Assembly (NCBI GenBank): GCA_030595925.1
Contig: JAUVLC010000004.1
Span: forward strand, 1-45,324
Length of the DNA: 45,324 bases
Reading direction: 5' to 3'
DNA from: Clostridia bacterium
GTDB lineage: Bacteria; CBDUZB01; JAGLHV01
The notes under the pieces were generated by a model. That model was not told where the DNA came from. It saw nothing but the letters and a program-made list of their open reading frames with translations, and made no database searches. Shown here one piece after another: positions 33,024 to 41,910 of this stretch (the stretch's first letter is position 1; each line of letters begins with the position of its first letter). A program made the translations under genes and the position numbers.

Positions 33024-34406
33024 ATGTTTAAAAGAATTAAACATATTTATTTCGTGGGTATTGGCGGTTCAGGAATGAATGGAATTGCTGAGATATTGAT
33101 AAATCTGGGATATAAGATTTCCGGTTCGGATATAAAAGAAACGGAAGTTACTCAAAGATTGGCAAAAATGGGTGGGAATATTTTTATCGGCCACCATAAG
33201 GACAATATAAACGATGTCCATGTGGTAGTTTCTTCTACTGCGATTGATCGGGATAATGTTGAAATTAAAGAAGCAAAAAGAAAAAACGTTCCCGTTATCA
33301 GGCGGGCCGAAATGTTGGCTGAATTAATGCGTTTAAAGTATGCAGTGGCAGTTGCCGGGACACACGGAAAAACCACTACTACTTCTATGGCTGCCTGGGT
33401 ATTAGCTAAAGGTGGTCTTGATCCTACGGTAGTAGTTGGCGGGCGTTTTAATAATATTGGCGGAGGTGCAAAGCTGGGCAAGGGTGATTATTTAGTGGCA
33501 GAGGCAGATGAAAGCGATGGTTCTTTTTTGAAATTAACGCCTACTATCGCGGTGATTACCAATATTGATAATGATCATCTTGAATATTACGGTAATATAG
33601 AAAATATACAAAAAGCATTTATTCAGTTTATAAATAAAGTGCCATTTTATGGGTGTGCTATTGTATGTAATGATGATAAAAATATAAGGAATATTTATAA
33701 CAAAATTGAGAGAAAATATTTTACTTACGGGATAAAAAAACCTGCCGATTTTTTTGCCGGGAATATTAAATTCGGAGAATTTGGAAGTGAATTTGATGTC
33801 GAGCAAAAAGGAAAAAAATTAGGCAGGATAAAGACCGGTATTTTGGGAATGCATAATGTAAGTAATGCTCTTGCCGGTATTGCCTGTGGATTGGAATTGG
33901 GTATTGATTTTTCTTGTATTGCCGAAGCACTGGGAGATTTCCAGGGAGTAAAAAGGAGGATGGAAATTGTTGGAAAAGAAAACGATATTTTGATTATCGA
34001 TGATTATGGACATCATCCTACTGCAATACAATTAACTTTGGCAACAATTAAGAAAATATGGCCTCAACGAAGAATGGTAGTTCTTTTTCAACCTCATCGG
34101 TATACCCGTACCCGTGATCATTACCGGGAATTTGGGGAATCGTTTCATGATGCAGATGTAGTAAAAATAATGGATATTTATCCGGCAGGGGAAAAGCCGA
34201 TACCCGGAATAACTACAGAATTAATTTTAGAAAGCATTAAAAAAAATAATGAGGATGTTGAGTGGTTTCCTTCTAATAGTGCTTTTCAGGCAAATTTGAT
34301 GAATGTTTTGCATCAGGGAGATGTGGTGGTGACTTTAGGGGCAGGTGATGTTTGGAAAAAAGGTAAAAATTTGTTAAAATTGTTAGGAGGGGAACAGATC
34401 AATTAG
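33024..34406 (+). CDS. murC: UDP-N-acetylmuramate-L-alanine ligase
   Basis: MurC adds the first amino acid of the peptide stem. Motifs are VGIGGSGMNGIAEIL at the N-terminus, AGTHGKTTTTSM for ATP, EADESDGSFL and TNIDNDHLEYY in the centre, and YGHHPTAI, FQPHRYTRTRDH in the C-terminal domain. The frame is open back to TTG 33006, but ATG 33024 has GGAGGG in front, giving 460 aa. It follows murG by 52 bases. Confidence 0.96.
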   Translation: MFKRIKHIYFVGIGGSGMNGIAEILINLGYKISGSDIKETEVTQRLAKMGGNIFIGHHKDNINDVHVVVSSTAIDRDNVEIKEAKRKNVPVIRRAEMLAELMRLKYAVAVAGTHGKTTTTSMAAWVLAKGGLDPTVVVGGRFNNIGGGAKLGKGDYLVAEADESDGSFLKLTPTIAVITNIDNDHLEYYGNIENIQKAFIQFINKVPFYGCAIVCNDDKNIRNIYNKIERKYFTYGIKKPADFFAGNIKFGEFGSEFDVEQKGKKLGRIKTGILGMHNVSNALAGIACGLELGIDFSCIAEALGDFQGVKRRMEIVGKENDILIIDDYGHHPTAIQLTLATIKKIWPQRRMVVLFQPHRYTRTRDHYREFGESFHDADVVKIMDIYPAGEKPIPGITTELILESIKKNNEDVEWFPSNSAFQANLMNVLHQGDVVVTLGAGDVWKKGKNLLKLLGGEQIN

Positions 34407-34490
34407 ATTAATTTATTTTGTTAAGTAGAAAACATAATTGAATAAAAATAGCAAACGAAATACGGAAGGGGTAAGGGAAAAAGAGAATTT

Positions 34491-35420
34491 ATGATGGTAA
34501 GGAAACAGAAAAAAAAATCGATTATAGAAAAAGAAATAAAAAAAATTGTAGGAAAGCGAGTCAAAATTAATGAACCGGTAAAAAAATATACTACTTTTCG
34601 TGTTGGAGGGACTGTTGATTATTTAATAAAGGTGACTGGTGTCGAAGAGTTGAGGGCTATTGTTTGTTTGTTGAATAGGAACAATATTGGTTGTAAAGTA
34701 ATTGGTATGGGAAGTAATATTTTAGTTAAGGATAAGGGGATTTCCGGGGCACTATTAAAATTAGAAGGAACCTTTGACCGGATACAGGTTATCAGGGAAA
34801 AGGTAATAGTCGGGGCGGGGGTTTCTTTGCCTGTTTTAATTAAAAAATGTGTTGATTATGAGTTGCAGGGAACAGAGTTCTTGTCCGGTATTCCCGGAAC
34901 AGTCGGTGGTGCGATAGTGATGAATGCAGGGACAGGTAAACAGGCAATAGGGGATTTGATAGAGGAAGTGGAGATTTTTCAGAAAAATGGAAAAATAAAA
35001 TTATTACATAAAGAAAAATTAACATTTGATTATCGAAAGAATAATTTTTTAAAAAAAGATGTAATTCTCAAGACGAAATTATCATTGAAAAAGGGAAATA
35101 AAAATGATATACTGTCAATGATTAAAAGCAACTTGCAAAAACGTGTTCAAACTCAACCTTTAAGTTTTTCTAATGCCGGTTGTATCTTTAAAAATCCCCG
35201 GAATAAAAACCGATTAACTGCCGGGGAATTGATTGATCGAGTGGGATTGAAAGGTATAAAAAAAGGAAAAGCACAGATTTCTGTAAAACACGCTAATTTT
35301 ATTGTTAATTTAAAAGGGGCGCAGGCAAGGGATATTTTATTCCTGATAAATAAAATCAAGAAGAAAGTAAATGAAATGTTCGGAATAAAATTGCAAATGG
35401 AAATTAAAATTTGGGGATGA
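34491..35420 (+). CDS. murB: UDP-N-acetylenolpyruvoylglucosamine reductase (type II MurB)
   Basis: This FAD enzyme reduces the enolpyruvyl ether to UDP-MurNAc. Motifs are YTTFRVGGTVDYL, GMGSNILVKDKG, LSGIPGTVGGAIVMNAG and, in place of the catalytic Ser loop, SNAGCIFKNP. The proton-donating Ser of the E. coli enzyme (S229) is Cys here, a variation I believe occurs in some lineages. The C-terminal Glu is kept in LQMEIKIWG. The 309-residue length fits type II enzymes without the extra loop. Two adjacent ATGs (34491, 34494) are equally possible as the start. Confidence 0.94.
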   Translation: MMVRKQKKKSIIEKEIKKIVGKRVKINEPVKKYTTFRVGGTVDYLIKVTGVEELRAIVCLLNRNNIGCKVIGMGSNILVKDKGISGALLKLEGTFDRIQVIREKVIVGAGVSLPVLIKKCVDYELQGTEFLSGIPGTVGGAIVMNAGTGKQAIGDLIEEVEIFQKNGKIKLLHKEKLTFDYRKNNFLKKDVILKTKLSLKKGNKNDILSMIKSNLQKRVQTQPLSFSNAGCIFKNPRNKNRLTAGELIDRVGLKGIKKGKAQISVKHANFIVNLKGAQARDILFLINKIKKKVNEMFGIKLQMEIKIWG

Positions 35421-35429
35421 TAGGGGAAA

Positions 35430-36368
35430 ATGGATATAAAAAAATATTTTCAGGATAAACGAATCGGGATAATAATGGGCGGATGGTCACAGGAACGGGA
35501 AGTTTCTCTGGAAACCGGTAAAGCGGTAAAAAAAGCATTGATTGAAGAAGGATTAAATGTTTTAGCGATAGATGTCGATAGAAAAGAATTTACGACAAAA
35601 TTAAAAGAAGAAAAAATAGATTATGTTTTTATTGCTTTACATGGTGTTTTCGGGGAAGATGGGACAGTCCAGGCTATTTTAGAATTGATGGGATTGCCTT
35701 ATAGTGGTTCAGGGGTTTTATGTTCTGCTTTAGCCATGAATAAGGTCTTTAGTAAATGTTTTTTTTCGTTTAATAATATTTCTACCCCGGAGTATAAAGT
35801 GGTAAAAAAAGGGGAAATCCTGGAGGAACTGGATTTAAAATTGCCTGTAATCGTAAAACCATCTATGCAGGGTTCGGCAATAGGGATTACTAAAGTTTTG
35901 AAAATAAAAGATTTATATGTCGCTTTAAATAGAGCTTTTCAATATGGTTATGAAGTGTTAATAGAAAAATATATTCAAGGGAAAGAAATATCTGTGGGAA
36001 TCCTGGGAGAGACAGTTTTGCCGGTTATTGAAATTGTTCCCAAAGGTGATTTTTATGATTATGAAGCAAAGTATGTTCCCGGAATGTCTTCTCATATCCT
36101 GCCGGCTGCATTGGATAAAACTACTTATGATCAAGCACAACAATATGCTAAAAAAGTATATTCCTCTTTTAATTGCAGGGGAGCCGTACGGGTGGATATG
36201 ATGGTGGATGATAAAAATGAAATTTATGTTTTAGAAGTGAATACTATTCCGGGAATGACTCCAACCAGTCTTTTGCCCGAAGCGGCGGAAGCTGCGGGAG
36301 TTAATTTTAATCAATTGGTTTTAAAAATTATAGAGCTTTCCATTATAGAAAAACAATTGCAACCTTAA
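35430..36368 (+). CDS. ddl: D-alanine-D-alanine ligase
   Basis: This ATP-grasp enzyme makes the D-Ala-D-Ala dipeptide used by MurF. Motifs are IIMGGWSQEREVSLETG, LHGVFGEDGTVQ, LPYSGSGVLCSALAMNK, VKPSMQGSAIGI, EKYIQGKEISVGIL and LEVNTIPGMTPTSLLPEAA near the C-terminus. The order and the 312-residue length match DdlB. It starts nine bases after murB, so the two are cotranscribed. Confidence 0.95.
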   Translation: MDIKKYFQDKRIGIIMGGWSQEREVSLETGKAVKKALIEEGLNVLAIDVDRKEFTTKLKEEKIDYVFIALHGVFGEDGTVQAILELMGLPYSGSGVLCSALAMNKVFSKCFFSFNNISTPEYKVVKKGEILEELDLKLPVIVKPSMQGSAIGITKVLKIKDLYVALNRAFQYGYEVLIEKYIQGKEISVGILGETVLPVIEIVPKGDFYDYEAKYVPGMSSHILPAALDKTTYDQAQQYAKKVYSSFNCRGAVRVDMMVDDKNEIYVLEVNTIPGMTPTSLLPEAAEAAGVNFNQLVLKIIELSIIEKQLQP

Positions 36369-36424
36369 TGGATATGCAGAATAAGTGTTTTTTGTTTTTT
36401 TCGGAGAGATTGTAAAATGGATTT

Positions 36425-37273
36425 TTGAAAAAACAAATCCAAAAAAATAATTTTCAGGAACAAAAAATTATGAAAAACAGAAAAAAACAAAAAATTAAAG
36501 TAAGAAGTAAATTTAAAAAATTGAGAAAGGAAAAGATCCAAGAAATTAGTAAACACAGTTTAAATTTAATTGCTGCTTCATTAATTGGTGGGGTTGTAGT
36601 ATTTAACGTTTATCATTTTTTGTTTTTTTCCTCTTTTTTTCAGCTAAAACAAATTGAAATTAGTGACAATGAAATACTATCTGAAATTAAAATAAAGGAA
36701 TTTTTAAAATTTAAAAAAAATGAAAATATTTTTCTGGTAACGAAAGAAATAATAAAAGAAAATTTGAAGGGGATTCCGTCAATAGAAAGGGTAATTATCA
36801 GACGTAAAATACCGGATACGCTTTGCCTGAAAATTATTGAAAGAACACCGATTGGATATTGTAAAATTAATGGTCAATTAAAAGGTGTTGACAGGGAAGG
36901 GGTTATTTTTGATTGCAAAGATTTAAAAAAAGAAATGCCGGTTATTTTGGGCCTGATTTCGAATAAAAAAGAAGAAAAAAAGAAAGTGGCAATAAAATTT
37001 TTGCAGTTAATGGAAAATAATAGTCATTGTTCTATCAGTAAAGAAATAGTAAAGATAAGGCCGAAAGATTTTTCTAAAATAGTGTTTTGGCTGCGAGACG
37101 GAACAAAGGTTTTTTTTGGTGAGGCAAGTTCCCTTAATATAAATCTGAAGTTAATTTATTTGGAAAAAGTTTTGGCTGATTTGAAAAGTAAAGGAAAAAA
37201 AATTCATTATGTAAATATGCAATATTTTTCATCTGATATGGGAAAAGTGATTGTTAAATTGTGTAAAGCATAG
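36425..37273 (+). CDS. ftsQ: Cell-division protein FtsQ (start uncertain)
   Basis: This is a bitopic divisome protein. A basic cytosolic N-terminus leads to a membrane helix (about 44-66) and a POTRA domain (FQLKQIEISDNEIL, then FLVTKEI, LKGIPSIERVIIRRKIPDTL). The FtsQ domain with RTPIGYCKINGQLKGVD comes after. The start is unusual. GGAGAG (36403-36408) is ideally placed for an ATG at 36417, but that ATG reads MDF and stops at TGA. TTG 36425 opens the FtsQ frame and overlaps that TGA. One more T in the T5 run would join them. ATG 36470 is another option. Confidence 0.85.
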   Translation: MKKQIQKNNFQEQKIMKNRKKQKIKVRSKFKKLRKEKIQEISKHSLNLIAASLIGGVVVFNVYHFLFFSSFFQLKQIEISDNEILSEIKIKEFLKFKKNENIFLVTKEIIKENLKGIPSIERVIIRRKIPDTLCLKIIERTPIGYCKINGQLKGVDREGVIFDCKDLKKEMPVILGLISNKKEEKKKVAIKFLQLMENNSHCSISKEIVKIRPKDFSKIVFWLRDGTKVFFGEASSLNINLKLIYLEKVLADLKSKGKKIHYVNMQYFSSDMGKVIVKLCKA

Positions 37274-37417
37274 ATTATAAAATGTTGAATAGTTGTTTGG
37301 GTTAATTGATTAAAATCTGAAAATATAAAAGGATAATGAATAATTGTGTGTTGGTTATAAGTAGATGATTTATGGTCTTAAACTTTTTGCTTTATTTTTT
37401 ATTAAAATTAAATATTT

Positions 37418-37447
37418 TTGTGAGTTTATAAATTTAGATGTTATAGA
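37418..37447 (+). promoter_or_regulatory. Putative promoter of ftsA
   Basis: TTGTGA (37418-37423), 18 bp, TATAGA (37442-37447), with TGT before it, about 30 bases upstream of the ftsA start. The gap of some 200 bases between ftsQ and ftsA makes an internal promoter likely. Confidence 0.4.
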
Positions 37448-37477
37448 TTTGTTTATTATAAATGAGGAGTATTGTTG

Positions 37478-38701
37478 ATGAAAGGTTATATAGTAAGTTT
37501 GGATGTTGGGTCTTCCAAAATATGTTGTATGATTGGAAGAACGGGTCCGGATGGTGAGATGGATGTTATTGGCGTAGGCGAAGTAGATTGTAGGGGTTTA
37601 AAGGGAGGAGTAGTTGTTAATATAGAAGAAACGGTTAATTCTATTACTAAGGCTGTAGAAACAGCCGAAAGGATGTCCGGAGATGTTGTGCGTTCGGTTT
37701 ATGTAAATATAAAAGGGGAACATGTCGAAAGTTTTAATCGTTGTGGAGCGATAAATATATCACGTTCTAATAAAGAGATTCTTCCCGAAGATGTTGAGCT
37801 GGTTTTGGAATCGGCTAAGGCAATACAAATTGCCCCTGATCGGGAAATAATTCATACTATACCGCAACTTTACATTGTAGACAAACAAAGAGGGGTTCCT
37901 GACCCAATAGGGATGGAAGGAAGCCATTTAGGAGTAGAAGTTCATGTTGTTACCGTTTCTACTGCCTCATTAAATAATATTATTAAATGCATAAATCGTG
38001 CCGGTTTTGAGATTGAAGAGGTGGTTTTTGGTTTATTAGCTGCTTCGTTATTAATAGTTACACAGGCAGAAAAGGAATTAGGTGTTGCTTTTGTTGATAT
38101 AGGAGGGCAAACGGTTGACCTGGCAATATTTTTAGAGGGAAATATTCGTTTTACTAAAGAGTTATTGGTTGGAGGTGATTATATAATCAGGGATATTGCT
38201 TATGGTTTGCGTACCTCTTTGTCTGAAGCAAAAAAACTTAAAGAAAAATATGGAATTGCAATGACTAGTCTTATTGATGTGGATGAAGAAATAGAATTTT
38301 TAAGTATAGACGGGAGAATTAAAAGAAAAATTTCTTTAATTCATCTTTCGGAAATAATTCAGCCTCGCGTAGAAGAAATATTAGTAATGATAGAAGAAGA
38401 AATAAAAAAGAGTGGTTATAGCCATTTAATACCTTCCGGAATTATTTTTACTGGTGGGAGTGCTTTTCTAAAGGGAATAGATCTGGCGGCTGAACAAATT
38501 TTTGACATGCCCGTACGAATAGGGATTCCTCAGAATGTTGGAGGGATAGTAGATATCGTTTCTAATCCTCGTTATGCTACGGGAGTAGGATTACTTAAAT
38601 ATGCTCAGAATAAAGAAATCGGACGTTTCATTAATCCCCGTTTCAGACAATCTTTTTCTTTTTTTAAAAAGATAAAAAGATGGATGGAGGAGATGTTTTA
38701 A
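37478..38701 (+). CDS. ftsA: Cell-division actin homologue FtsA
   Basis: FtsA links FtsZ to the membrane and to the divisome. Actin-fold motifs are SLDVGSSKICCMIG (phosphate 1), AFVDIGGQTVDLAIF (phosphate 2) and IFTGGSAFLKGID (adenosine). The SHS2 region begins with MDVIGVGEVDCRGLKGG. The C-terminal helix FFKKIKRWMEEMF is amphipathic and fits the membrane-targeting sequence. The frame opens with TTG 37472, but GAGGAG is best placed for ATG 37478, giving 407 aa. ftsZ follows. Confidence 0.95.
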   Translation: MKGYIVSLDVGSSKICCMIGRTGPDGEMDVIGVGEVDCRGLKGGVVVNIEETVNSITKAVETAERMSGDVVRSVYVNIKGEHVESFNRCGAINISRSNKEILPEDVELVLESAKAIQIAPDREIIHTIPQLYIVDKQRGVPDPIGMEGSHLGVEVHVVTVSTASLNNIIKCINRAGFEIEEVVFGLLAASLLIVTQAEKELGVAFVDIGGQTVDLAIFLEGNIRFTKELLVGGDYIIRDIAYGLRTSLSEAKKLKEKYGIAMTSLIDVDEEIEFLSIDGRIKRKISLIHLSEIIQPRVEEILVMIEEEIKKSGYSHLIPSGIIFTGGSAFLKGIDLAAEQIFDMPVRIGIPQNVGGIVDIVSNPRYATGVGLLKYAQNKEIGRFINPRFRQSFSFFKKIKRWMEEMF

Positions 38702-38805
38702 GTCAATATCTTTTTTGACCGGTTTTAAGTAAGGGTTAATTAAAATAAAATTTAGAAATTTGATGATTAAATTAATTTGTTAGAAAAGGAAGGAATAATT
38801 CTGTA

Positions 38806-39915
38806 ATGTTGAAATTCAGTGATGATTTTAAAGAACATCCTGCGGTTATAAAAGTAATTGGAGTAGGTGGTGGCGGTGGTAATGCAATAAACAGGATGGT
38901 TCTTTCTGAAATCAGAGGCGTGGAATTTATTGCGGTCAATACTGATGCACAGGCACTGAAATACTCTATTGCCGGACAAAAGTTACAGATAGGCGTCAAA
39001 TTAACTAAAGGATTGGGTGTAGGGGGAAATCCTTTATTAGGTAAACAGGCAGCTGAAGAAAACAGGGATTTATTAAGGGAATCTTTGATGGGTGCGGATA
39101 TGGTTTTTGTTACTGCCGGGTTAGGAGGAGGAACAGGAACGGGGAGTGCTCCGGTAATTGCTGAAATTGCCAGAGAGCTAAAAATTTTAATAATTGGTGT
39201 AGTTACTAAACCTTTTATGTTTGAAGGTAAAATCAGAGCTCAACAAGCCGAGCAGGGTTTAAGGGATTTAAAAGATAAAGTAGATACTCTTATTGTTATT
39301 CCCAACCAAAAATTATTTGAAATAATTGACCAGCATACTCCGGCATTAAAAGCATTTGCTGTAGCTGATGATGTATTGAGGCAAGGAGTGCAGAGCATTT
39401 CCGACATCATTACTTCTCACGGGATGATTAATGTTGATTTTGCAGATGTAAAAGCGGTTATGTTTCAAGCGGGGGAAGCATTGATTGGGTTAGGAGAGGG
39501 GCAGGGAGAAAACAGAGCGGGGGATGCTGCTCATATGGCAATTAGTTCTCCTTTGTTGGAAAACATTTCAATTGACGGGGCACAGGGTGTTTTAGTAAAT
39601 ATAACGGGGAATAAAGATATTACTATGTTTGAAATCAATGAAGCTATGTCTATTATTCATGATGCTGTTTCCTGTGATGCAAATGTTTTTTTTGGGCAGG
39701 CATTTGATGACGAATTGAAAGATAAATTGAAGGTTACTGTTATTGCTACCAGGTTAAATCCGAAAAAAATAATAAGAGAATCTTTTTCTCCTGTAGCACC
39801 ACCGGATTATAATAAACGAAAAATTGAAGAGTCTGTTTCTTCTCATCAAGAGGAACAAAAAGGAAATTTGGATATTCCTGCTTTTTTAAGAAGAAAAAGT
39901 AAAAGATTAAAATAA
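38806..39915 (+). CDS. ftsZ: Cell-division tubulin homologue FtsZ
   Basis: FtsZ forms the cytokinetic ring. The 369-residue protein has IGVGGGGGNAINRM at the N-terminus, the tubulin signature GLGGGTGTGSAPVIAEIA, and VNVDFADVKAVM-like residues (INVDFADVKAVMFQ) of the T7 loop with its catalytic Asp. The C-terminal peptide DIPAFLRRKSK is the conserved tail for FtsA and other partners, after a short linker of about 35 residues. AAGGAAGG lies upstream of the ATG. ftsA ends 104 bases before. Confidence 0.98.
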   Translation: MLKFSDDFKEHPAVIKVIGVGGGGGNAINRMVLSEIRGVEFIAVNTDAQALKYSIAGQKLQIGVKLTKGLGVGGNPLLGKQAAEENRDLLRESLMGADMVFVTAGLGGGTGTGSAPVIAEIARELKILIIGVVTKPFMFEGKIRAQQAEQGLRDLKDKVDTLIVIPNQKLFEIIDQHTPALKAFAVADDVLRQGVQSISDIITSHGMINVDFADVKAVMFQAGEALIGLGEGQGENRAGDAAHMAISSPLLENISIDGAQGVLVNITGNKDITMFEINEAMSIIHDAVSCDANVFFGQAFDDELKDKLKVTVIATRLNPKKIIRESFSPVAPPDYNKRKIEESVSSHQEEQKGNLDIPAFLRRKSKRLK

Positions 39916-40016
39916 TATTGAAGAAAACAGGAATAATTTAAATAAAAAAATATTTATTGACTATATTTTGCAAAGCAATGTTGTGAAGATAAAAAATATT
40001 ATTAAAGGAGCATATT

Positions 40017-41093
40017 ATGGCAGGGTTATTTGATGAGATACTTAAAGAAATGGCTGAACAAAAAGCATCGGATTTGCATTTACGGGTTGGATGTCAACCG
40101 ATATTCCGTCTTAACGGAAAATTGGTTATTTCTAAATTTCCCCCTCTGTCAATAGAAGAAACAAGAAAGTTTGCTTACGATTTAATGAATGAAAAACAGA
40201 AATGTACGTTTGAAGAGAATTATGCCTGTGATCTTTCGTATAGTTTAATGGGTTTAGGGAGATTTAGGGTAAATGCTTTTCGGCAAAGAGGGACAATAAG
40301 TTTAGCTATTCGTTTAGTACCAACAAAAATTCTTGAATTTCCGGATTTACATTTACCGGAAGTATTAAGAAAATTATCCGATAATTCCAGAGGATTAATT
40401 TTAGTCACCGGTGCTACCGGATGTGGTAAATCTACTACTATGGCCAGTATGATTGACTATATTAATATGACTAAATCCTGTCATATTGTGACCATTGAAG
40501 ATCCGATTGAATTTTTATATAAAGATAAAAATAGTTTTATTAGCCAAAGGGAAATAGGGTTGGATACGCTGGATTTTTCTCATGCGTTAAAACGGGTTGT
40601 TCGTCAGGATCCGGATGTTATATTAATCGGAGAAATGAGAGATCTGGAAACAATGGCAGCGGCATTGACTGCTGCTCAGACCGGTCATTTGGTTTTATCA
40701 ACATTGCACACGATTAATGCCGTACAGACAGTTACCCGGGTTATAGACCTTTTTCCTCCTCATCACCAGAATCAAATTCGTCTTCAATTAGCGGATACCC
40801 TGAAAGGGGTGGTTTGTCAAAGACTTCTTCCTTTAGCTAATAAAGAAGGACGTGTTCCGGCGGTTGAAGTTTTAGTTGTTACTTCTTTGGTTAAAAAATT
40901 AATTGAAGATAATGATCTTACGGAAATAACACAAGCAATGGAGCAGGGCGGATATTATGGAATGCAGACTTTTACTCAATCTTTGTTACAAATGTATAAT
41001 AAAGGGTTGGTAAACCTGGAAGATGTTCTTGCCGCGGCTACTAATCCGGAAGAATTGGTTTTGCAAATTAAAGGTATTACCCGGGGGACGTAA
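40017..41093 (+). CDS. PilT/PilU-type retraction ATPase
   Basis: This is a 358-residue hexameric secretion ATPase of the type IV pilus retraction family. Walker A is GATGCGKSTTMAS (about residues 134-146), the Asp box is VTIEDPIEF, Walker B is VILIGEMRDLET and the His box is LVLSTLHTINA. The C-terminal GMQTFTQSLLQMYNKG resembles PilU more than PilT, whose AIRNLIRE element is missing. No other pilus gene lies near, so the role may be pilus retraction or something else. AAAGGAG precedes the ATG. Confidence 0.9.
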   Translation: MAGLFDEILKEMAEQKASDLHLRVGCQPIFRLNGKLVISKFPPLSIEETRKFAYDLMNEKQKCTFEENYACDLSYSLMGLGRFRVNAFRQRGTISLAIRLVPTKILEFPDLHLPEVLRKLSDNSRGLILVTGATGCGKSTTMASMIDYINMTKSCHIVTIEDPIEFLYKDKNSFISQREIGLDTLDFSHALKRVVRQDPDVILIGEMRDLETMAAALTAAQTGHLVLSTLHTINAVQTVTRVIDLFPPHHQNQIRLQLADTLKGVVCQRLLPLANKEGRVPAVEVLVVTSLVKKLIEDNDLTEITQAMEQGGYYGMQTFTQSLLQMYNKGLVNLEDVLAAATNPEELVLQIKGITRGT

Positions 41094-41120
41094 ATTAAAT
41101 AAAGATAGGGTTTTGAATGA

Positions 41121-41828
41121 ATGTCCTGGAAAATTAAAGATGGTTTGATAAGTGAAGAAGATATAAGTAAAAAATATAATCTCCGGCTTTTTGTAACTAC
41201 GCGGAATTTCGGGAATATGCGGGAATTAAAGCAGAGAAATCTTTTTGTTAAAACAATTAATTTGGACATTAAAAGTTTAGTTTACGGTGAACAGGTTCAT
41301 AGTAATGAAGTTTTTGTAGTAAAAGACGAAAGAAAAGATAATTATATAAAAGGCATAGATGGTTTAGTTACCAACCGCCGGTTTGTTCCTTTAGCTATAT
41401 TTACCGCTGATTGTCTGCCGTTGTTTATAATAGATACTATAAATCGTGTAGTGTGTTTGTTACATTGTGGATGGAGGGGGATTTCTCTGAATATCATCGA
41501 AGAAGGGTTTTTGATGATGAAGAAATGTTATGGTAGTAAAATGGAAAATTGTTGTGTGGGAATAGGCCCGTACATCAAGCCTTGTTATTTTACGGTGAGG
41601 AAAGAAGTTATGGATAAGTTTAATAAAAAAGACGGAGAAAAGGAAACCCTTTCTTCCTGGAGACTGGATCTAGGTAAAGTTGTTAAACGAAAATTAATAG
41701 GATTGGGAGTAAAGAATAAAAATATCTCAATGTGTAATATGTGTACCTGTCATCAACAGGAATATTTTTTTTCTTATCGAAGGGACAAAGAAAAAAGCCG
41801 AATGATGTCGTTGATTATGTTAAAATAA
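41121..41828 (+). CDS. pgeF: Purine nucleoside phosphorylase / polyphenol oxidase PgeF family (YfiH, LACC1-like)
   Basis: This is a 235-residue protein of the DUF152/LACC1 family. Members split purine nucleosides by phosphorolysis, and some edit peptidoglycan precursors by removing a wrong L-Ser. The zinc residues are seen in YGEQVHSNEV (His), FTADCLPLFI (Cys) and CLLHCGWRG (His). GIGPYIKPCYFTV and a final FFSYRRDK-type segment are also diagnostic. It follows the PilT-like gene by 28 bases. The precursor-editing role would fit the nearby mur genes, but that is an inference. Confidence 0.9.
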   Translation: MSWKIKDGLISEEDISKKYNLRLFVTTRNFGNMRELKQRNLFVKTINLDIKSLVYGEQVHSNEVFVVKDERKDNYIKGIDGLVTNRRFVPLAIFTADCLPLFIIDTINRVVCLLHCGWRGISLNIIEEGFLMMKKCYGSKMENCCVGIGPYIKPCYFTVRKEVMDKFNKKDGEKETLSSWRLDLGKVVKRKLIGLGVKNKNISMCNMCTCHQQEYFFSYRRDKEKSRMMSLIMLK

Positions 41829-41910
41829 ACTGAGATTTTCTTTTTCAAATCTACTATCGGAAAATAATTTTAGCGGAGAGGATTACTTTTTTTTTATAAA
41901 GTGAGTAAAG

